Under the pieces are notes generated by a model, which made no database searches, was not told the DNA's origin, and saw nothing but the letters and a program-made list of their open reading frames with translations. The position numbers and the translations under genes are program-made. From contig JBAYUX010000047.1 of assembly GCA_041674865.1 (NCBI GenBank), positions 1 to 9,480 of the forward strand: a stretch of 9,480 bases of DNA, in the 5' to 3' direction. Of this stretch, positions 1 through 6,003 are shown in pieces (position 1 is the stretch's first letter; each line of letters begins with the position of its first letter). Source of the DNA: CALREA01 sp041674865. Its GTDB lineage: Bacteria > Patescibacteriota > Gracilibacteria > UBA1369 > UBA12463.

Positions 1-1995
1 ATGAACAGTTAAGGTATGACTTCCATCACTCAATCCAGAAAGAGAGACAAGTGTGGCCACATCAATAAACTCACTGAATGCACCACTATCGACTTTATAT
101 TTGTAAGAGACAACATCTGTTCCGCTAACAGTAATAGATGCGGTTGTGGCTGATACGAGATCAACAGGAGCACCGGTTAACACTGAAGTCGGTGGAGTAA
201 AGTCTGCAGAAGTTGCAACGCTGGAATTTACCACTCCATTGTTCGCCAAGAAACGAATTCTAACATCCGATTGAAGTGGTGTTGTAAGAGCTGCAAGATC
301 AGCATGATTAAGATCGAGAGAAAAGGTATATGTCGTCGGAGTACCACTTCCTGTAACTGAAGTAACATAGGTATTATTGGCCCAAGAAGCGCTGAGTGCC
401 TGGGTTGCATCGGTATTCGTAGGAGCCACGAATGTCTGTCCGCCATCAACACTATATTCAAAAGTATTGAGAGTTATTGGAAGTCCACCAACGTTATCCG
501 TAACCGTAAAACTCACCTGTACAAGCCCTCTGCCGCTCACGCCATCATCACCAAGGACAGCGCTTGTCAGGCTTAACTGTGGAACAAATGCGCTAATCGA
601 GTTAGCTGCATTAACACGCTTTCCAGTCGCAACAACTCCACTCAAAGCGGGAATACTATCCCCCGTTCTTTCGATAATTCCACGGATTTGAGCAACGGTT
701 AAATTTGGATAGTAACCAGAGATAAGTGCCGCCAAACCCGCAACGTACGGTGTCGCCATAGAAGTACCGCTGATATACGCATATGGAGGATTGATTCCGG
801 AAAGATACTGCGGATAGGTACTGAGAATATTTTTACCTGGAGCAACAACATCTACAGTAGTAGCCCCATAGTTAGAAAAGCTCGTGATAATATCCGAAGA
901 ATCTGTTGCAGCTATGGCAAGGACATTTGGAAGATCATAACTCGAAGGATACGTTGGAAGTAAGTCGTTATCGTCACCGAGGTTGTCCCCGCCGCCGTTA
1001 CCGGCGGCGGCCACAAAAAGCCCATTGAAAGCCGTAAGCGCATCTACTTCGGACTGAGAAAAACTCTCACCTCCAAAGCTCGCATTCACAATCGTCGCGC
1101 CATTTCGTTTTGCAAAATTCAACCCCTTAATCCAGTCAGCCGACGTTAGAAGTCCAGCTGCGTTCGCAACTTTAATTGGCATAAGGGAGACGTTCCAGCT
1201 CACTCCAGAAATACCCGCTCCATTATTTCCACGAGCACCAACAATGCCAGCGACGTGCGTACCATGATAATGATCATCTGTCGGATCATTATCGCTATTC
1301 ACATAATCCCACCCATGATTCGGACAGCCACCATCAATAACAACACCAGCGTCATCCACGCATCCACCCGATCCATCCCAAAGATTAGCCGTTAAGTCCG
1401 GATGTGTAATATCAGCACCCGTATCAAGAATCGCTACAATAATATTTGAACTTCCTGTCGTCGTATTCCACGCCTCTGGAAGATCCATGTCTACATCAGA
1501 AAGACCAGCAACAGCATCCGGGCTAGGAGGGAGAGGTACCGTCTGCCCTGTATTATGAAGTGCCCACTGCAAACCAACATACGTATCATCAGGAAACCTC
1601 TGTGTATCAAAAACCTTTCTCACGTAGTTCGGCTCAACATACTCAACTCGAGAGTCGTTATCCAATCGATCAATAAGTGCCGCTGTCGACTCTCCAGTAT
1701 TAGAAGAAACCAGCGCCACATTTTGAGGAGCAAAAACATCCTCCTTCGTAAGATCTTTATTGGAAACAAACGCATTGAGCGAGGCCTTACCACTCACCTG
1801 CTCGATATCAATCTTCTGCTCTTTGAACTTCACAAGGGCCTCTCCAGGAACAAACTGTTGATCATCAATCAAGGCCAGAGGAACCTCCTGGGCACCAGCC
1901 TGAGGGGTCACGGCGACAGAAACAACCAAAAGGACACTTCCAGCCAGGAAACTGAGAAAACGTCGAGATCGCGATAGAGAAGAACTTTTATTCAT
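1..1995 (-). CDS. Secreted subtilisin-like serine protease (S8), C-terminus cut by window edge
   Basis: This is an extracellular or surface endopeptidase of the subtilase family. The reading frame is open from ATG at 1995 to base 1 (665 codons, no stop), so the C-terminus is outside the window. Residues 1-35 look like a signal peptide: a basic start with R9, R11 and R12, a hydrophobic core near 13-29, and probable cleavage after AGA35. Residues about 47-124 look like an inhibitor-I9-type propeptide (VPGEALVKFKE; VEYVEPNY). The catalytic domain begins around QWALHNTGQT (143-152). The triad is visible: Asp191 (AILDTGAD), His244 (HGTHVAG) and Ser412 (SGTSMATP), with oxyanion Asn333 (AAAGNGGG). 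Cys212 and Cys224 flank a loop between Asp and His and could pair. From about 460 onward the protein is beta-rich, with Ig-like repeats such as SVDGGQTF and YKVDSGAF. No Shine-Dalgarno sequence precedes the start. The family is certain; substrate and anchoring are unknown. Confidence 0.95.
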   Translation of the reverse strand, partial: MNKSSSLSRSRRFLSFLAGSVLLVVSVAVTPQAGAQEVPLALIDDQQFVPGEALVKFKEQKIDIEQVSGKASLNAFVSNKDLTKEDVFAPQNVALVSSNTGESTAALIDRLDNDSRVEYVEPNYVRKVFDTQRFPDDTYVGLQWALHNTGQTVPLPPSPDAVAGLSDVDMDLPEAWNTTTGSSNIIVAILDTGADITHPDLTANLWDGSGGCVDDAGVVIDGGCPNHGWDYVNSDNDPTDDHYHGTHVAGIVGARGNNGAGISGVSWNVSLMPIKVANAAGLLTSADWIKGLNFAKRNGATIVNASFGGESFSQSEVDALTAFNGLFVAAAGNGGGDNLGDDNDLLPTYPSSYDLPNVLAIAATDSSDIITSFSNYGATTVDVVAPGKNILSTYPQYLSGINPPYAYISGTSMATPYVAGLAALISGYYPNLTVAQIRGIIERTGDSIPALSGVVATGKRVNAANSISAFVPQLSLTSAVLGDDGVSGRGLVQVSFTVTDNVGGLPITLNTFEYSVDGGQTFVAPTNTDATQALSASWANNTYVTSVTGSGTPTTYTFSLDLNHADLAALTTPLQSDVRIRFLANNGVVNSSVATSADFTPPTSVLTGAPVDLVSATTASITVSGTDVVSYKYKVDSGAFSEFIDVATLVSLSGLSDGSHTLTVH
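989..1010 (-). repeat. Perfect 9-bp GC inverted repeat inside the protease gene
   Basis: Arms 989-997 (CCGCCGCCG) and 1002-1010 (CGGCGGCGG) are perfectly complementary around a 4-nt loop. In the protease mRNA (minus strand) the loop reads GUAA, which fits the stable GNRA tetraloop class. The hairpin encodes the oxyanion-hole segment A-A-G-N-G-G-G. No U-run follows, so it is not an intrinsic terminator. A role in ribosome pausing is only a guess; it may just reflect codon choice for Ala and Gly. Confidence 0.6.
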
Positions 1996-2016
1996 AAAAA
2001 CAGAGATTTCAAAGCT

Positions 2017-2045
2017 ATAATTTCACAACTAAAGCTCAGGGTCAA
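2017..2045 (-). promoter_or_regulatory. Candidate sigma70-type promoter of the protease gene
   Basis: On the minus strand TTGACC (2045-2040, 5 of 6 to the -35 consensus) is followed after 17 bp by AATTAT (2022-2017, 4 of 6 to the -10). Transcription would start near 2010, leaving a leader of about 15 nt before the ATG at 1995. The -10 is weak, so confidence is moderate. Confidence 0.4.
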
Positions 2046-2079
2046 CCAAACCCCATCGACAAAAGCCAACGCATGTCCG

Positions 2080-2108
2080 TTGACTTTCTGCAGACCCCTG
2101 CCTATACT
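2080..2108 (+). promoter_or_regulatory. Promoter of tRNA-Glu
   Basis: TTGACT (2080-2085) and TATACT (2103-2108) are each 5 of 6 to the sigma70 consensus and are separated by exactly 17 bp. The predicted start point near 2115 lies about 9 nt before the mature tRNA 5' end at 2124, as expected for a short tRNA leader. This is the best-formed promoter in the window. Confidence 0.75.
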
Positions 2109-2123
2109 TCCCCAGCCGCATGT

Positions 2124-2198
2124 GGCGCCATCGTCTAATGGTTAGGACGCTACCCTTTCAAGGTGGAGATAGGAGTTCGATCCTCCTTGGTGCTACCA
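2124..2198 (+). tRNA. tRNA-Glu (anticodon UUC)
   Basis: The 75-nt sequence folds into a full cloverleaf. The 7-bp acceptor stem (GGCGCCA with TGGTGCT) has two G-U pairs. The D-arm is GTCT/GGAC, the anticodon stem CTACC/GGTGG, and the anticodon loop CTTTCAA presents TTC at positions 34-36, decoding GAA/GAG. The variable loop is AGAT, and the T-arm AGGAG/CTCCT encloses TTCGATC. The CCA tail is encoded (2196-2198) and the discriminator base is A. No T-rich terminator follows on the plus strand. The stop codon of the convergent small ORF lies only 3 nt beyond the 3' end. No duplicated tRNA 3' end (attachment site) was seen elsewhere in the window. Confidence 0.96.
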
Positions 2199-2201
2199 AT
2201 C

Positions 2202-2503
2202 TCAATTCAATATAAAATATCCTTCAACCCTACGAAAAATAAGGCCGGCAACACCAGCAAAGTGACCACCAAAGATTGCCATAACAGCCAATATGCCATT
2301 GTCGAGTAATCCAAAAATAACATCGGGCCCAATAGATTTAAGTCTTACCTTAAATGGAATAAGAGAAAGTACACAGAGAATAGAAAGAAGAATCAAGACA
2401 AATCCAATCCACCAAGAATTATCAACAAAATAAAGACTAACCCCTGCAATAATAATGCAAAGGCTAAGAATATTCAGAATTGATAAAAAAAATTTTGATC
2501 CAT
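2202..2503 (-). pseudogene. Small hydrophobic membrane protein, frame broken at a T8 tract
   Basis: A frame open from 2555 to the TGA at 2204-2202 encodes two or three membrane-spanning stretches (SILNILSLCIIIAGVSLYFV; WWIGFVLILLSILCVLSLI; and a PDVIFGLLDNGILAVMAIFGG segment). It has no ATG; the first usable start, TTG at 2396, lies after the first helix. An ATG does sit at 2503, 21 nt after the stop of the upstream ligase gene, but its frame reads MDQNFFYQF and stops. One extra T in the run of eight T (minus strand, about 2485-2492) would join that ATG to the membrane frame and give a protein of about 100 residues. It may be a decayed gene, a phase-variable or slippage-decoded gene, or a sequence error. 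The C-terminus also ends abruptly beside the tRNA. I do not recognise the family. Confidence 0.5.
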
Positions 2504-2524
2504 ATATAACAATATTATTACAAA

Positions 2525-3862
2525 TTACTTTCCATAAAGCGAATGAAGTCTTTTTTTAGTAACCTCAATTTCAAGATACAAATCTTGAGATAATTTAACG
2601 GCAAGCTCAGCGGCCTTCTTCGGAGAAATGGAACCTTCTTCTACATTAAGAGTCGCTGCTTCAGCGATAATTCGATCTGAGGCAGTTTTGCGGTTCTTCA
2701 AAAAAACTTCGAGTGGCAACAGAAGAGGAAGTCTGTCTTCAGGAATAAATTTCTTTCCTAGCTGGAGAAGGGCATCGCAATACTTATGTATCTCGTCATT
2801 TTCTAGCCCCTCATAAGCAGAAAGTCGCTGCAAAATGCCAATAACATGGGTATTTGGTGGTATATAAATTCGCTCACCATCAAAACGAAAAGGCTTATCA
2901 ATAGCAGTATCAGACGAGACAACTTGAATATACTTTTCTTGAATTGCCTTGATAATAAATTTCACAAGTACGGCAATCGCGATAATAACATCGGGGTGAT
3001 TCATATCAGTTCCACGAATCTCCATAGTGCCATGAGGATTAATTTTCACTGGATTCCATGCGCTATCAAGGACAGATCGGTATTTAAGAAATGAATAAAT
3101 GTTACATCCAACATTAGATAAAACCTCTTTCCATTGACTAAAACGCTCAGCGATAAGGTGCAAGATATCAGTATTAGTAGACTTGTATTGCTGTAAAGCG
3201 CCAAGGTTTGGAAAGTTTGCATAAAGACCATTTGGAGAATCAAATGGACTTCCACCTCTGTACATCATTATTCGAGAATCCTTACCAAGTCGTTTGCCTT
3301 GATAAAAAGGAGACGACTGTGAAAAGGTAGTTAACGCAGGATCCATTGCAATACAAAGATTATAAACGTTAAGCATACTCGTTATATTTCTCGATTGAAT
3401 AAGAGGCTTTATAGCTTTTTCCAAATCGTTAAAAACACCCCAAGGAAGAGAGAAGTGAAAATGAAGACCGATACATCGTCCAGCTGCCAAAAAGCGTTGC
3501 TTTCCTAAAATTTTTTGCTGAGTAATATAACGTTGATCAGGGCGAATTTTAGGCACAAAAGCCCCAGGATAAGTGCCATATGCATACAAGATTATCTTTT
3601 CTTTCTTTGCTGAAATAATAACATTTTGAAAATCCTCAAGAGCTGTAAGCATAACATCCGGGACTTCGGTATGTGGAGAAGTTATGATCTCAATCATATT
3701 CTTCGCACACTCTCGTTTTATCTGAATTTTCGGAAACTCTCTTCGCACACGAGTAATCAATCGATCAGCTCCGTCGATAATAAAACCATCTTCATCTAAA
3801 GTAAAAAGTTCGAACTCTATTCCAAGCCGCAAAGTCTTGTTCAGCTTTTTTATATCTAACAT
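2525..3862 (-). CDS. GCS2-family glutamate-cysteine ligase-like (carboxylate-amine ligase) protein
   Basis: Members of this ATP-grasp-unlike glutamine-synthetase-fold family (YbdK/EgtA/plant GshA type) ligate the gamma-carboxyl of glutamate to an amine, classically cysteine, with ATP. The 445 residues carry the family landmarks in order: LRLGIEFELF (11-20) with the metal-binding acidic pair E16/E18, ECAKNMIEI (51-59), the His-rich strand GLHFHFSLP (132-140), and MEIRGTDMN (280-288) near the C-terminal part of the active site. The length suits the family. No signal peptide is evident, so it should be cytosolic. It starts at ATG 3862 with no Shine-Dalgarno. The 208-aa gene lies 77 bp upstream on the same strand and the membrane-protein remnant lies just downstream, so the three may be one transcript. 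The true acceptor amine cannot be told from sequence: gamma-glutamylcysteine synthesis is possible but no gshB is present here. The gene is AT-richer than the suf genes. Confidence 0.85.
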   Translation of the reverse strand: MLDIKKLNKTLRLGIEFELFTLDEDGFIIDGADRLITRVRREFPKIQIKRECAKNMIEIITSPHTEVPDVMLTALEDFQNVIISAKKEKIILYAYGTYPGAFVPKIRPDQRYITQQKILGKQRFLAAGRCIGLHFHFSLPWGVFNDLEKAIKPLIQSRNITSMLNVYNLCIAMDPALTTFSQSSPFYQGKRLGKDSRIMMYRGGSPFDSPNGLYANFPNLGALQQYKSTNTDILHLIAERFSQWKEVLSNVGCNIYSFLKYRSVLDSAWNPVKINPHGTMEIRGTDMNHPDVIIAIAVLVKFIIKAIQEKYIQVVSSDTAIDKPFRFDGERIYIPPNTHVIGILQRLSAYEGLENDEIHKYCDALLQLGKKFIPEDRLPLLLPLEVFLKNRKTASDRIIAEAATLNVEEGSISPKKAAELAVKLSQDLYLEIEVTKKRLHSLYGK

Positions 3863-3908
3863 GCAAGTAGGATATAGATTTTTCGATCATATAGCAACCA
3901 CCGCATAC

Positions 3909-3927
3909 TGCTCACGTTATATGAGCA
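3909..3927. repeat. Short inverted repeat upstream of the GCS2-like gene
   Basis: TGCTCA (3909-3914) and TGAGCA (3922-3927) are perfect 6-bp arms around a 7-nt AT-rich loop, in the 77-bp gap between the 208-aa gene and the ligase gene. No U-run follows on the transcribed strand, so it is not a standard terminator. It could be a small operator or processing hairpin, or chance. Confidence 0.25.
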
Positions 3928-3939
3928 AACTATATTATG

Positions 3940-4566
3940 CTATAAATTTTCAAGCCTCTCTCCTAGTTTTGCATTATTGAGAGAAATTTTGAGATCATCT
4001 ACTGCGCGAACAAGCGCATCATTTTCTGAATAAATAGCCCACTCAAAAGCTCGATTCCATGCCTCGAACACTTCAGGATCATAAAAATCTTTGCGTTCGA
4101 TCGCCTCCTCAACAAAACTAATTCGGTTAACACACTGAAGAGCAAAAAGATAATCACTTATAGCATCAATCGCAGGTGGAACATCTTCTCCCTGCATCAT
4201 GTAACCAGCACACACGTTTGCTATACGAACTGTTTCCGCCTCAATATCAGACAAAACATTCGTAGGATGTTTAATAAGATCAGTTACCTGTCCAATCATA
4301 AGTCGATCCATCGGATCAAGAGTGGCTGTTTCAAGTAATACGGCAATATCACGTAAAACAGCATCTGTCTGTATACTAAGCTGACGAAAGAAATCTAAAG
4401 AAAGGTGGCCTTTGGCCTGAGACTGATTCAGTAAATCAGATACAGAACCGCTCGTAAGCATCAATACATTCTTCACTGAACGACCTCTAGGCTTAGTGGC
4501 TACTTTCGGAGTTTGAAGAATATCTGAGTCGCTAGCTGCTTCCCGTGAATTAGGTTGTGGAGTCAT
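3940..4566 (-). CDS. Conserved-looking hypothetical helical protein (208 aa)
   Basis: I do not recognise this protein. The first 35 residues are polar, with several Pro, Ser, Lys and Arg, and are probably disordered. From about residue 36 to the end the pattern is amphipathic and alpha-helical (for example SLDFFRQLSIQTDAVLRDIAVLLETA and DPEVFEAWNRAFEWAIYSENDALVRAVDDLKISL, each only partly quoted motif-wise). It has no signal peptide, no transmembrane segment and only two cysteines (C119, C145). The ATG at 4566 follows a good promoter (4626-4599) by a leader of about 25 nt. The gene is the first of the leftward block, 77 bp before the GCS2-like ligase, and diverges from the rrf2-suf operon. 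Its position suggests an accessory or partner role to the ligase, but this is context only. Confidence 0.75.
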   Translation of the reverse strand: MTPQPNSREAASDSDILQTPKVATKPRGRSVKNVLMLTSGSVSDLLNQSQAKGHLSLDFFRQLSIQTDAVLRDIAVLLETATLDPMDRLMIGQVTDLIKHPTNVLSDIEAETVRIANVCAGYMMQGEDVPPAIDAISDYLFALQCVNRISFVEEAIERKDFYDPEVFEAWNRAFEWAIYSENDALVRAVDDLKISLNNAKLGERLENL

Positions 4567-4598
4567 GTGCTTTGTATTGGAAAATTACGAAAAGTGTA

Positions 4599-4626
4599 AT
4601 TATACACTATTTTAGAAATATAACAA
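4599..4626 (-). promoter_or_regulatory. Leftward promoter of the 208-aa/GCS2-like block
   Basis: On the minus strand a perfect -10 TATAAT (4604-4599) lies 16 bp from TTGTTA (4626-4621, 4 of 6 to the -35). The predicted start is near 4592, 26 nt before the ATG at 4566. The -10 sits inside an inverted repeat, AGTGTA (4593-4598) with TACACT (4603-4608). Confidence 0.6.
4606..4615. promoter_or_regulatory. Possible second, degenerate Rrf2-type site in the divergent promoter
   Basis: ACTATTTTAG is identical to the first ten bases of the core of the strong palindrome at 4669-4693 and lies exactly 70 bp to its left. It sits wholly within the -35/-10 spacer of the leftward promoter, where a bound dimer would block transcription. 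Dyad symmetry beyond the central CTA/TAG is poor, so it would be a weak or half site. Ten AT-rich bases could match by chance. Confidence 0.35.
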
Positions 4627-4660
4627 TGATCTTGACTCTGAATGCCCCATCTGGCAAAGT

Positions 4661-4688
4661 GTGACTCCAATTCATACTATTTTAGTAT
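4661..4688 (+). promoter_or_regulatory. Candidate promoter of the rrf2-suf operon
   Basis: GTGACT (4661-4666) and TAGTAT (4683-4688) each match the sigma70 hexamers at 4 of 6 positions with a 16-bp spacer. Transcription would start near 4695, giving a leader of about 40 nt before rrf2. The -10 coincides with the right arm of the palindrome, a layout typical of a repressed promoter. A TTGACT at 4632-4637 has no good -10 partner at 17 bp. Confidence 0.45.
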
Positions 4689-4693
4689 GGATT
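4669..4693. promoter_or_regulatory. 25-bp palindromic operator of Rrf2/IscR type
   Basis: The left arm 4669-4679 (AATTCATACTA) and right arm 4683-4693 (TAGTATGGATT) are inverted copies matching at 10 of 11 positions around the spacer TTT. The central ACTATTTTAGT (4676-4686) fits the core ACTRWWWYAGT of the E. coli IscR type-1 site, and the overall 25-bp length is the same. The flanking bases differ from the E. coli consensus. It lies 42 bp before the rrf2 start and overlaps the candidate -10, so autoregulation and control of the suf operon by the product of the next gene is the natural reading. Confidence 0.75.
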
Positions 4694-4734
4694 AGGGGAT
4701 TCGGCTTTAAAAAGAATAAAACAAGACGATAGCC

Positions 4735-5178
4735 ATGTTTCATTTATCACGAAAAATCGATTACGGACTGCTCCTACTCATTGAGTTGGCGCAGCAAGAA
4801 GGCGCGACAATCTCCCTCAAAGAGTTTGCCAAAAGCCGATTTATGTCGTTTTTGTTCCTCCAGAAGATCGCCTATGAGCTTCGAAAAAATGGCATCATAG
4901 AGGCTTCTCGCGGCAAAACAGGCGGATACTTCCTCTCAAAAAAACCACAGGAGATTACGCTTGGGGAAATTTTCGAGACACTCGAAGGACCGGTATCAAT
5001 CTCATACGGACTCGAGACAAAGACGCAACTCCCCTGCTTGAATGAAAAATTATTCACCACGCATCACGGACTTTCACTACTCAATAACGATCTCAAAAAA
5101 TCATTATCAAGCATCACGCTCCAAGATTTTATTACCACACCGAAACGAAGTGGAGGTCCAGTTCCCCTCTCAAATTAA
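4735..5178 (+). CDS. Rrf2-family transcriptional regulator of the suf operon
   Basis: This is a winged-helix DNA-binding regulator (IscR/SufR/CymR family), probably dimeric, acting on the operator just upstream. At 147 residues it is close to the usual family length. SRKIDYGLLLLIELA (5-19) is the typical first helix, FLQKIAYELRKNGIIEASRG (41-60) is the recognition helix and start of the wing, and KTGGYFLSKKPQEITLGEIFETLEG (61-85) forms the wing and dimer helix, spanning more than one motif. IscR-type Fe-S sensors carry three spaced cysteines in the following loop; here only Cys101 is present, with His110 and His111 nearby. It either binds a cluster with other ligands or senses something else. 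It is first in the operon, 24 bp before sufC. A SufR/IscR-like role is inferred from context. Confidence 0.9.
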   Translation: MFHLSRKIDYGLLLLIELAQQEGATISLKEFAKSRFMSFLFLQKIAYELRKNGIIEASRGKTGGYFLSKKPQEITLGEIFETLEGPVSISYGLETKTQLPCLNEKLFTTHHGLSLLNNDLKKSLSSITLQDFITTPKRSGGPVPLSN

Positions 5179-5202
5179 ATTACACAATTAACATTCATTT
5201 TC

Positions 5203-5973
5203 ATGTCACAGCTCGTTATTAAAGATTTACACGCTACGGTAGCCGACAAGGAAATTCTCAAAGGAATTTCATTGACGATTAATTCTGGTGAAATTCATAC
5301 CATCATGGGTCCGAACGGATCGGGAAAATCGACACTCTGTCACGTACTTATGGGTCATCCGAAGTACACAATTACAGGTGGAACGATCGAACTCGATGGA
5401 GTCAGCATTACGGAAATGGAACCAAATCAGCGCGCACAACTTGGACTATTTTTGAGTTTCCAGTATCCACAAGAAATTCCTGGTGTGAAGTATGCGAGCT
5501 TTTTGCGACAGGCAAAAAATGCGCTATTGGCAGCCAAAGGTTTGCCACCAGTGAAGATTCCAGAGTTCGTAAAATTATTGAAAGAGAAGATGAAAATTTT
5601 GAAATTCCACGAAGACTTTCTTGAGCGATCAGTGAACGAAGGATTTTCTGGAGGTGAAAAAAAGCGTGCAGAAATTTTACAGATGGCGGTCTTCGAACCA
5701 AAGTTTTCTATTCTCGATGAGACCGACTCTGGTCTCGATGTTGATGCGTTAAAAATTGTTGCGAAGGGTGCGATGGCGATTGCAAAAGATACACAGTGTG
5801 GAGTTTTGCTCATCACGCACTATCAGCGAATTTTGAACTACATTAAGCCAGATTTCGTACATATCATGTCAGCAGGAAAAATTATAAAGACAGGAAAAAT
5901 GGACCTCGTCGAAGAAGTTGAGGCGAGCGGATATGAAAAGTTTATTACCGAATCAACCGAAGTGACGGCTTAA
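5203..5973 (+). CDS. sufC: SufC, Fe-S assembly ATPase
   Basis: SufC is the ABC-type ATPase of the cytosolic SufBCD scaffold complex that builds iron-sulfur clusters; its ATP-driven dimerisation remodels SufB-SufD. The 256 residues match the normal length. Visible motifs are Walker A GPNGSGKST (36-44), the Q-loop at Q87 (SFQYPQE), the ABC signature FSGGEKKR (148-155), Walker B SILDE ending at Glu173 followed by the D-loop SGLD, and the switch His206. The phrase PEIPGVKY-like QEIPGVKYASF is characteristic of SufC rather than of transporter ATPases. It starts at ATG 5203, 24 bp after rrf2, with no Shine-Dalgarno, and lies 30 bp before sufB. It uses TTG/TTA leucine codons more than sufD and sufS do, which favour CTC/CTT. 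Confidence 0.97.
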   Translation: MSQLVIKDLHATVADKEILKGISLTINSGEIHTIMGPNGSGKSTLCHVLMGHPKYTITGGTIELDGVSITEMEPNQRAQLGLFLSFQYPQEIPGVKYASFLRQAKNALLAAKGLPPVKIPEFVKLLKEKMKILKFHEDFLERSVNEGFSGGEKKRAEILQMAVFEPKFSILDETDSGLDVDALKIVAKGAMAIAKDTQCGVLLITHYQRILNYIKPDFVHIMSAGKIIKTGKMDLVEEVEASGYEKFITESTEVTA

Positions 5974-6003
5974 TTTTTAGACAATATTACAACCAAGATT
6001 TTC

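Noticed and set aside
228..461. Minus-strand 77-codon frame inside the protease
   Set aside because: It is in a different frame from the protease, which is continuous here with coherent beta-repeat sequence.
377..691. Plus-strand open frame of 104 codons
   Set aside because: It lies antisense to the protease coding sequence, has no domain or promoter, and its composition mirrors the Thr/Ser-rich repeats on the other strand.
1555..1977. Plus-strand open frame of 140 codons rich in Arg, Asn and Ile
   Set aside because: It is antisense to the signal peptide, propeptide and start of the catalytic domain of the protease, which are unmistakable; the Arg/Asn/Ile mix is typical of a shadow frame.
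2124..2198. tRNA-Glu as an attachment site of an integrated element
   Set aside because: No duplicated tRNA 3' end, integrase or phage-type gene is visible in the window; only composition and position are suggestive.
3909..3927. Intrinsic terminator between the 208-aa gene and the ligase gene
   Set aside because: The stem is only 6 bp, AT-looped, and has no U-run after it on the transcribed strand.
4632..4660. Promoter using TTGACT at 4632-4637
   Set aside because: At 17 bp spacing the -10 would be CAAAGT, only 3 of 6 to consensus; the GTGACT/TAGTAT pair overlapping the operator fits the context better.
5408..5816. Two overlapping minus-strand frames across sufC
   Set aside because: Both are antisense to Walker A-to-Walker B sequence of sufC and show no recognisable protein.
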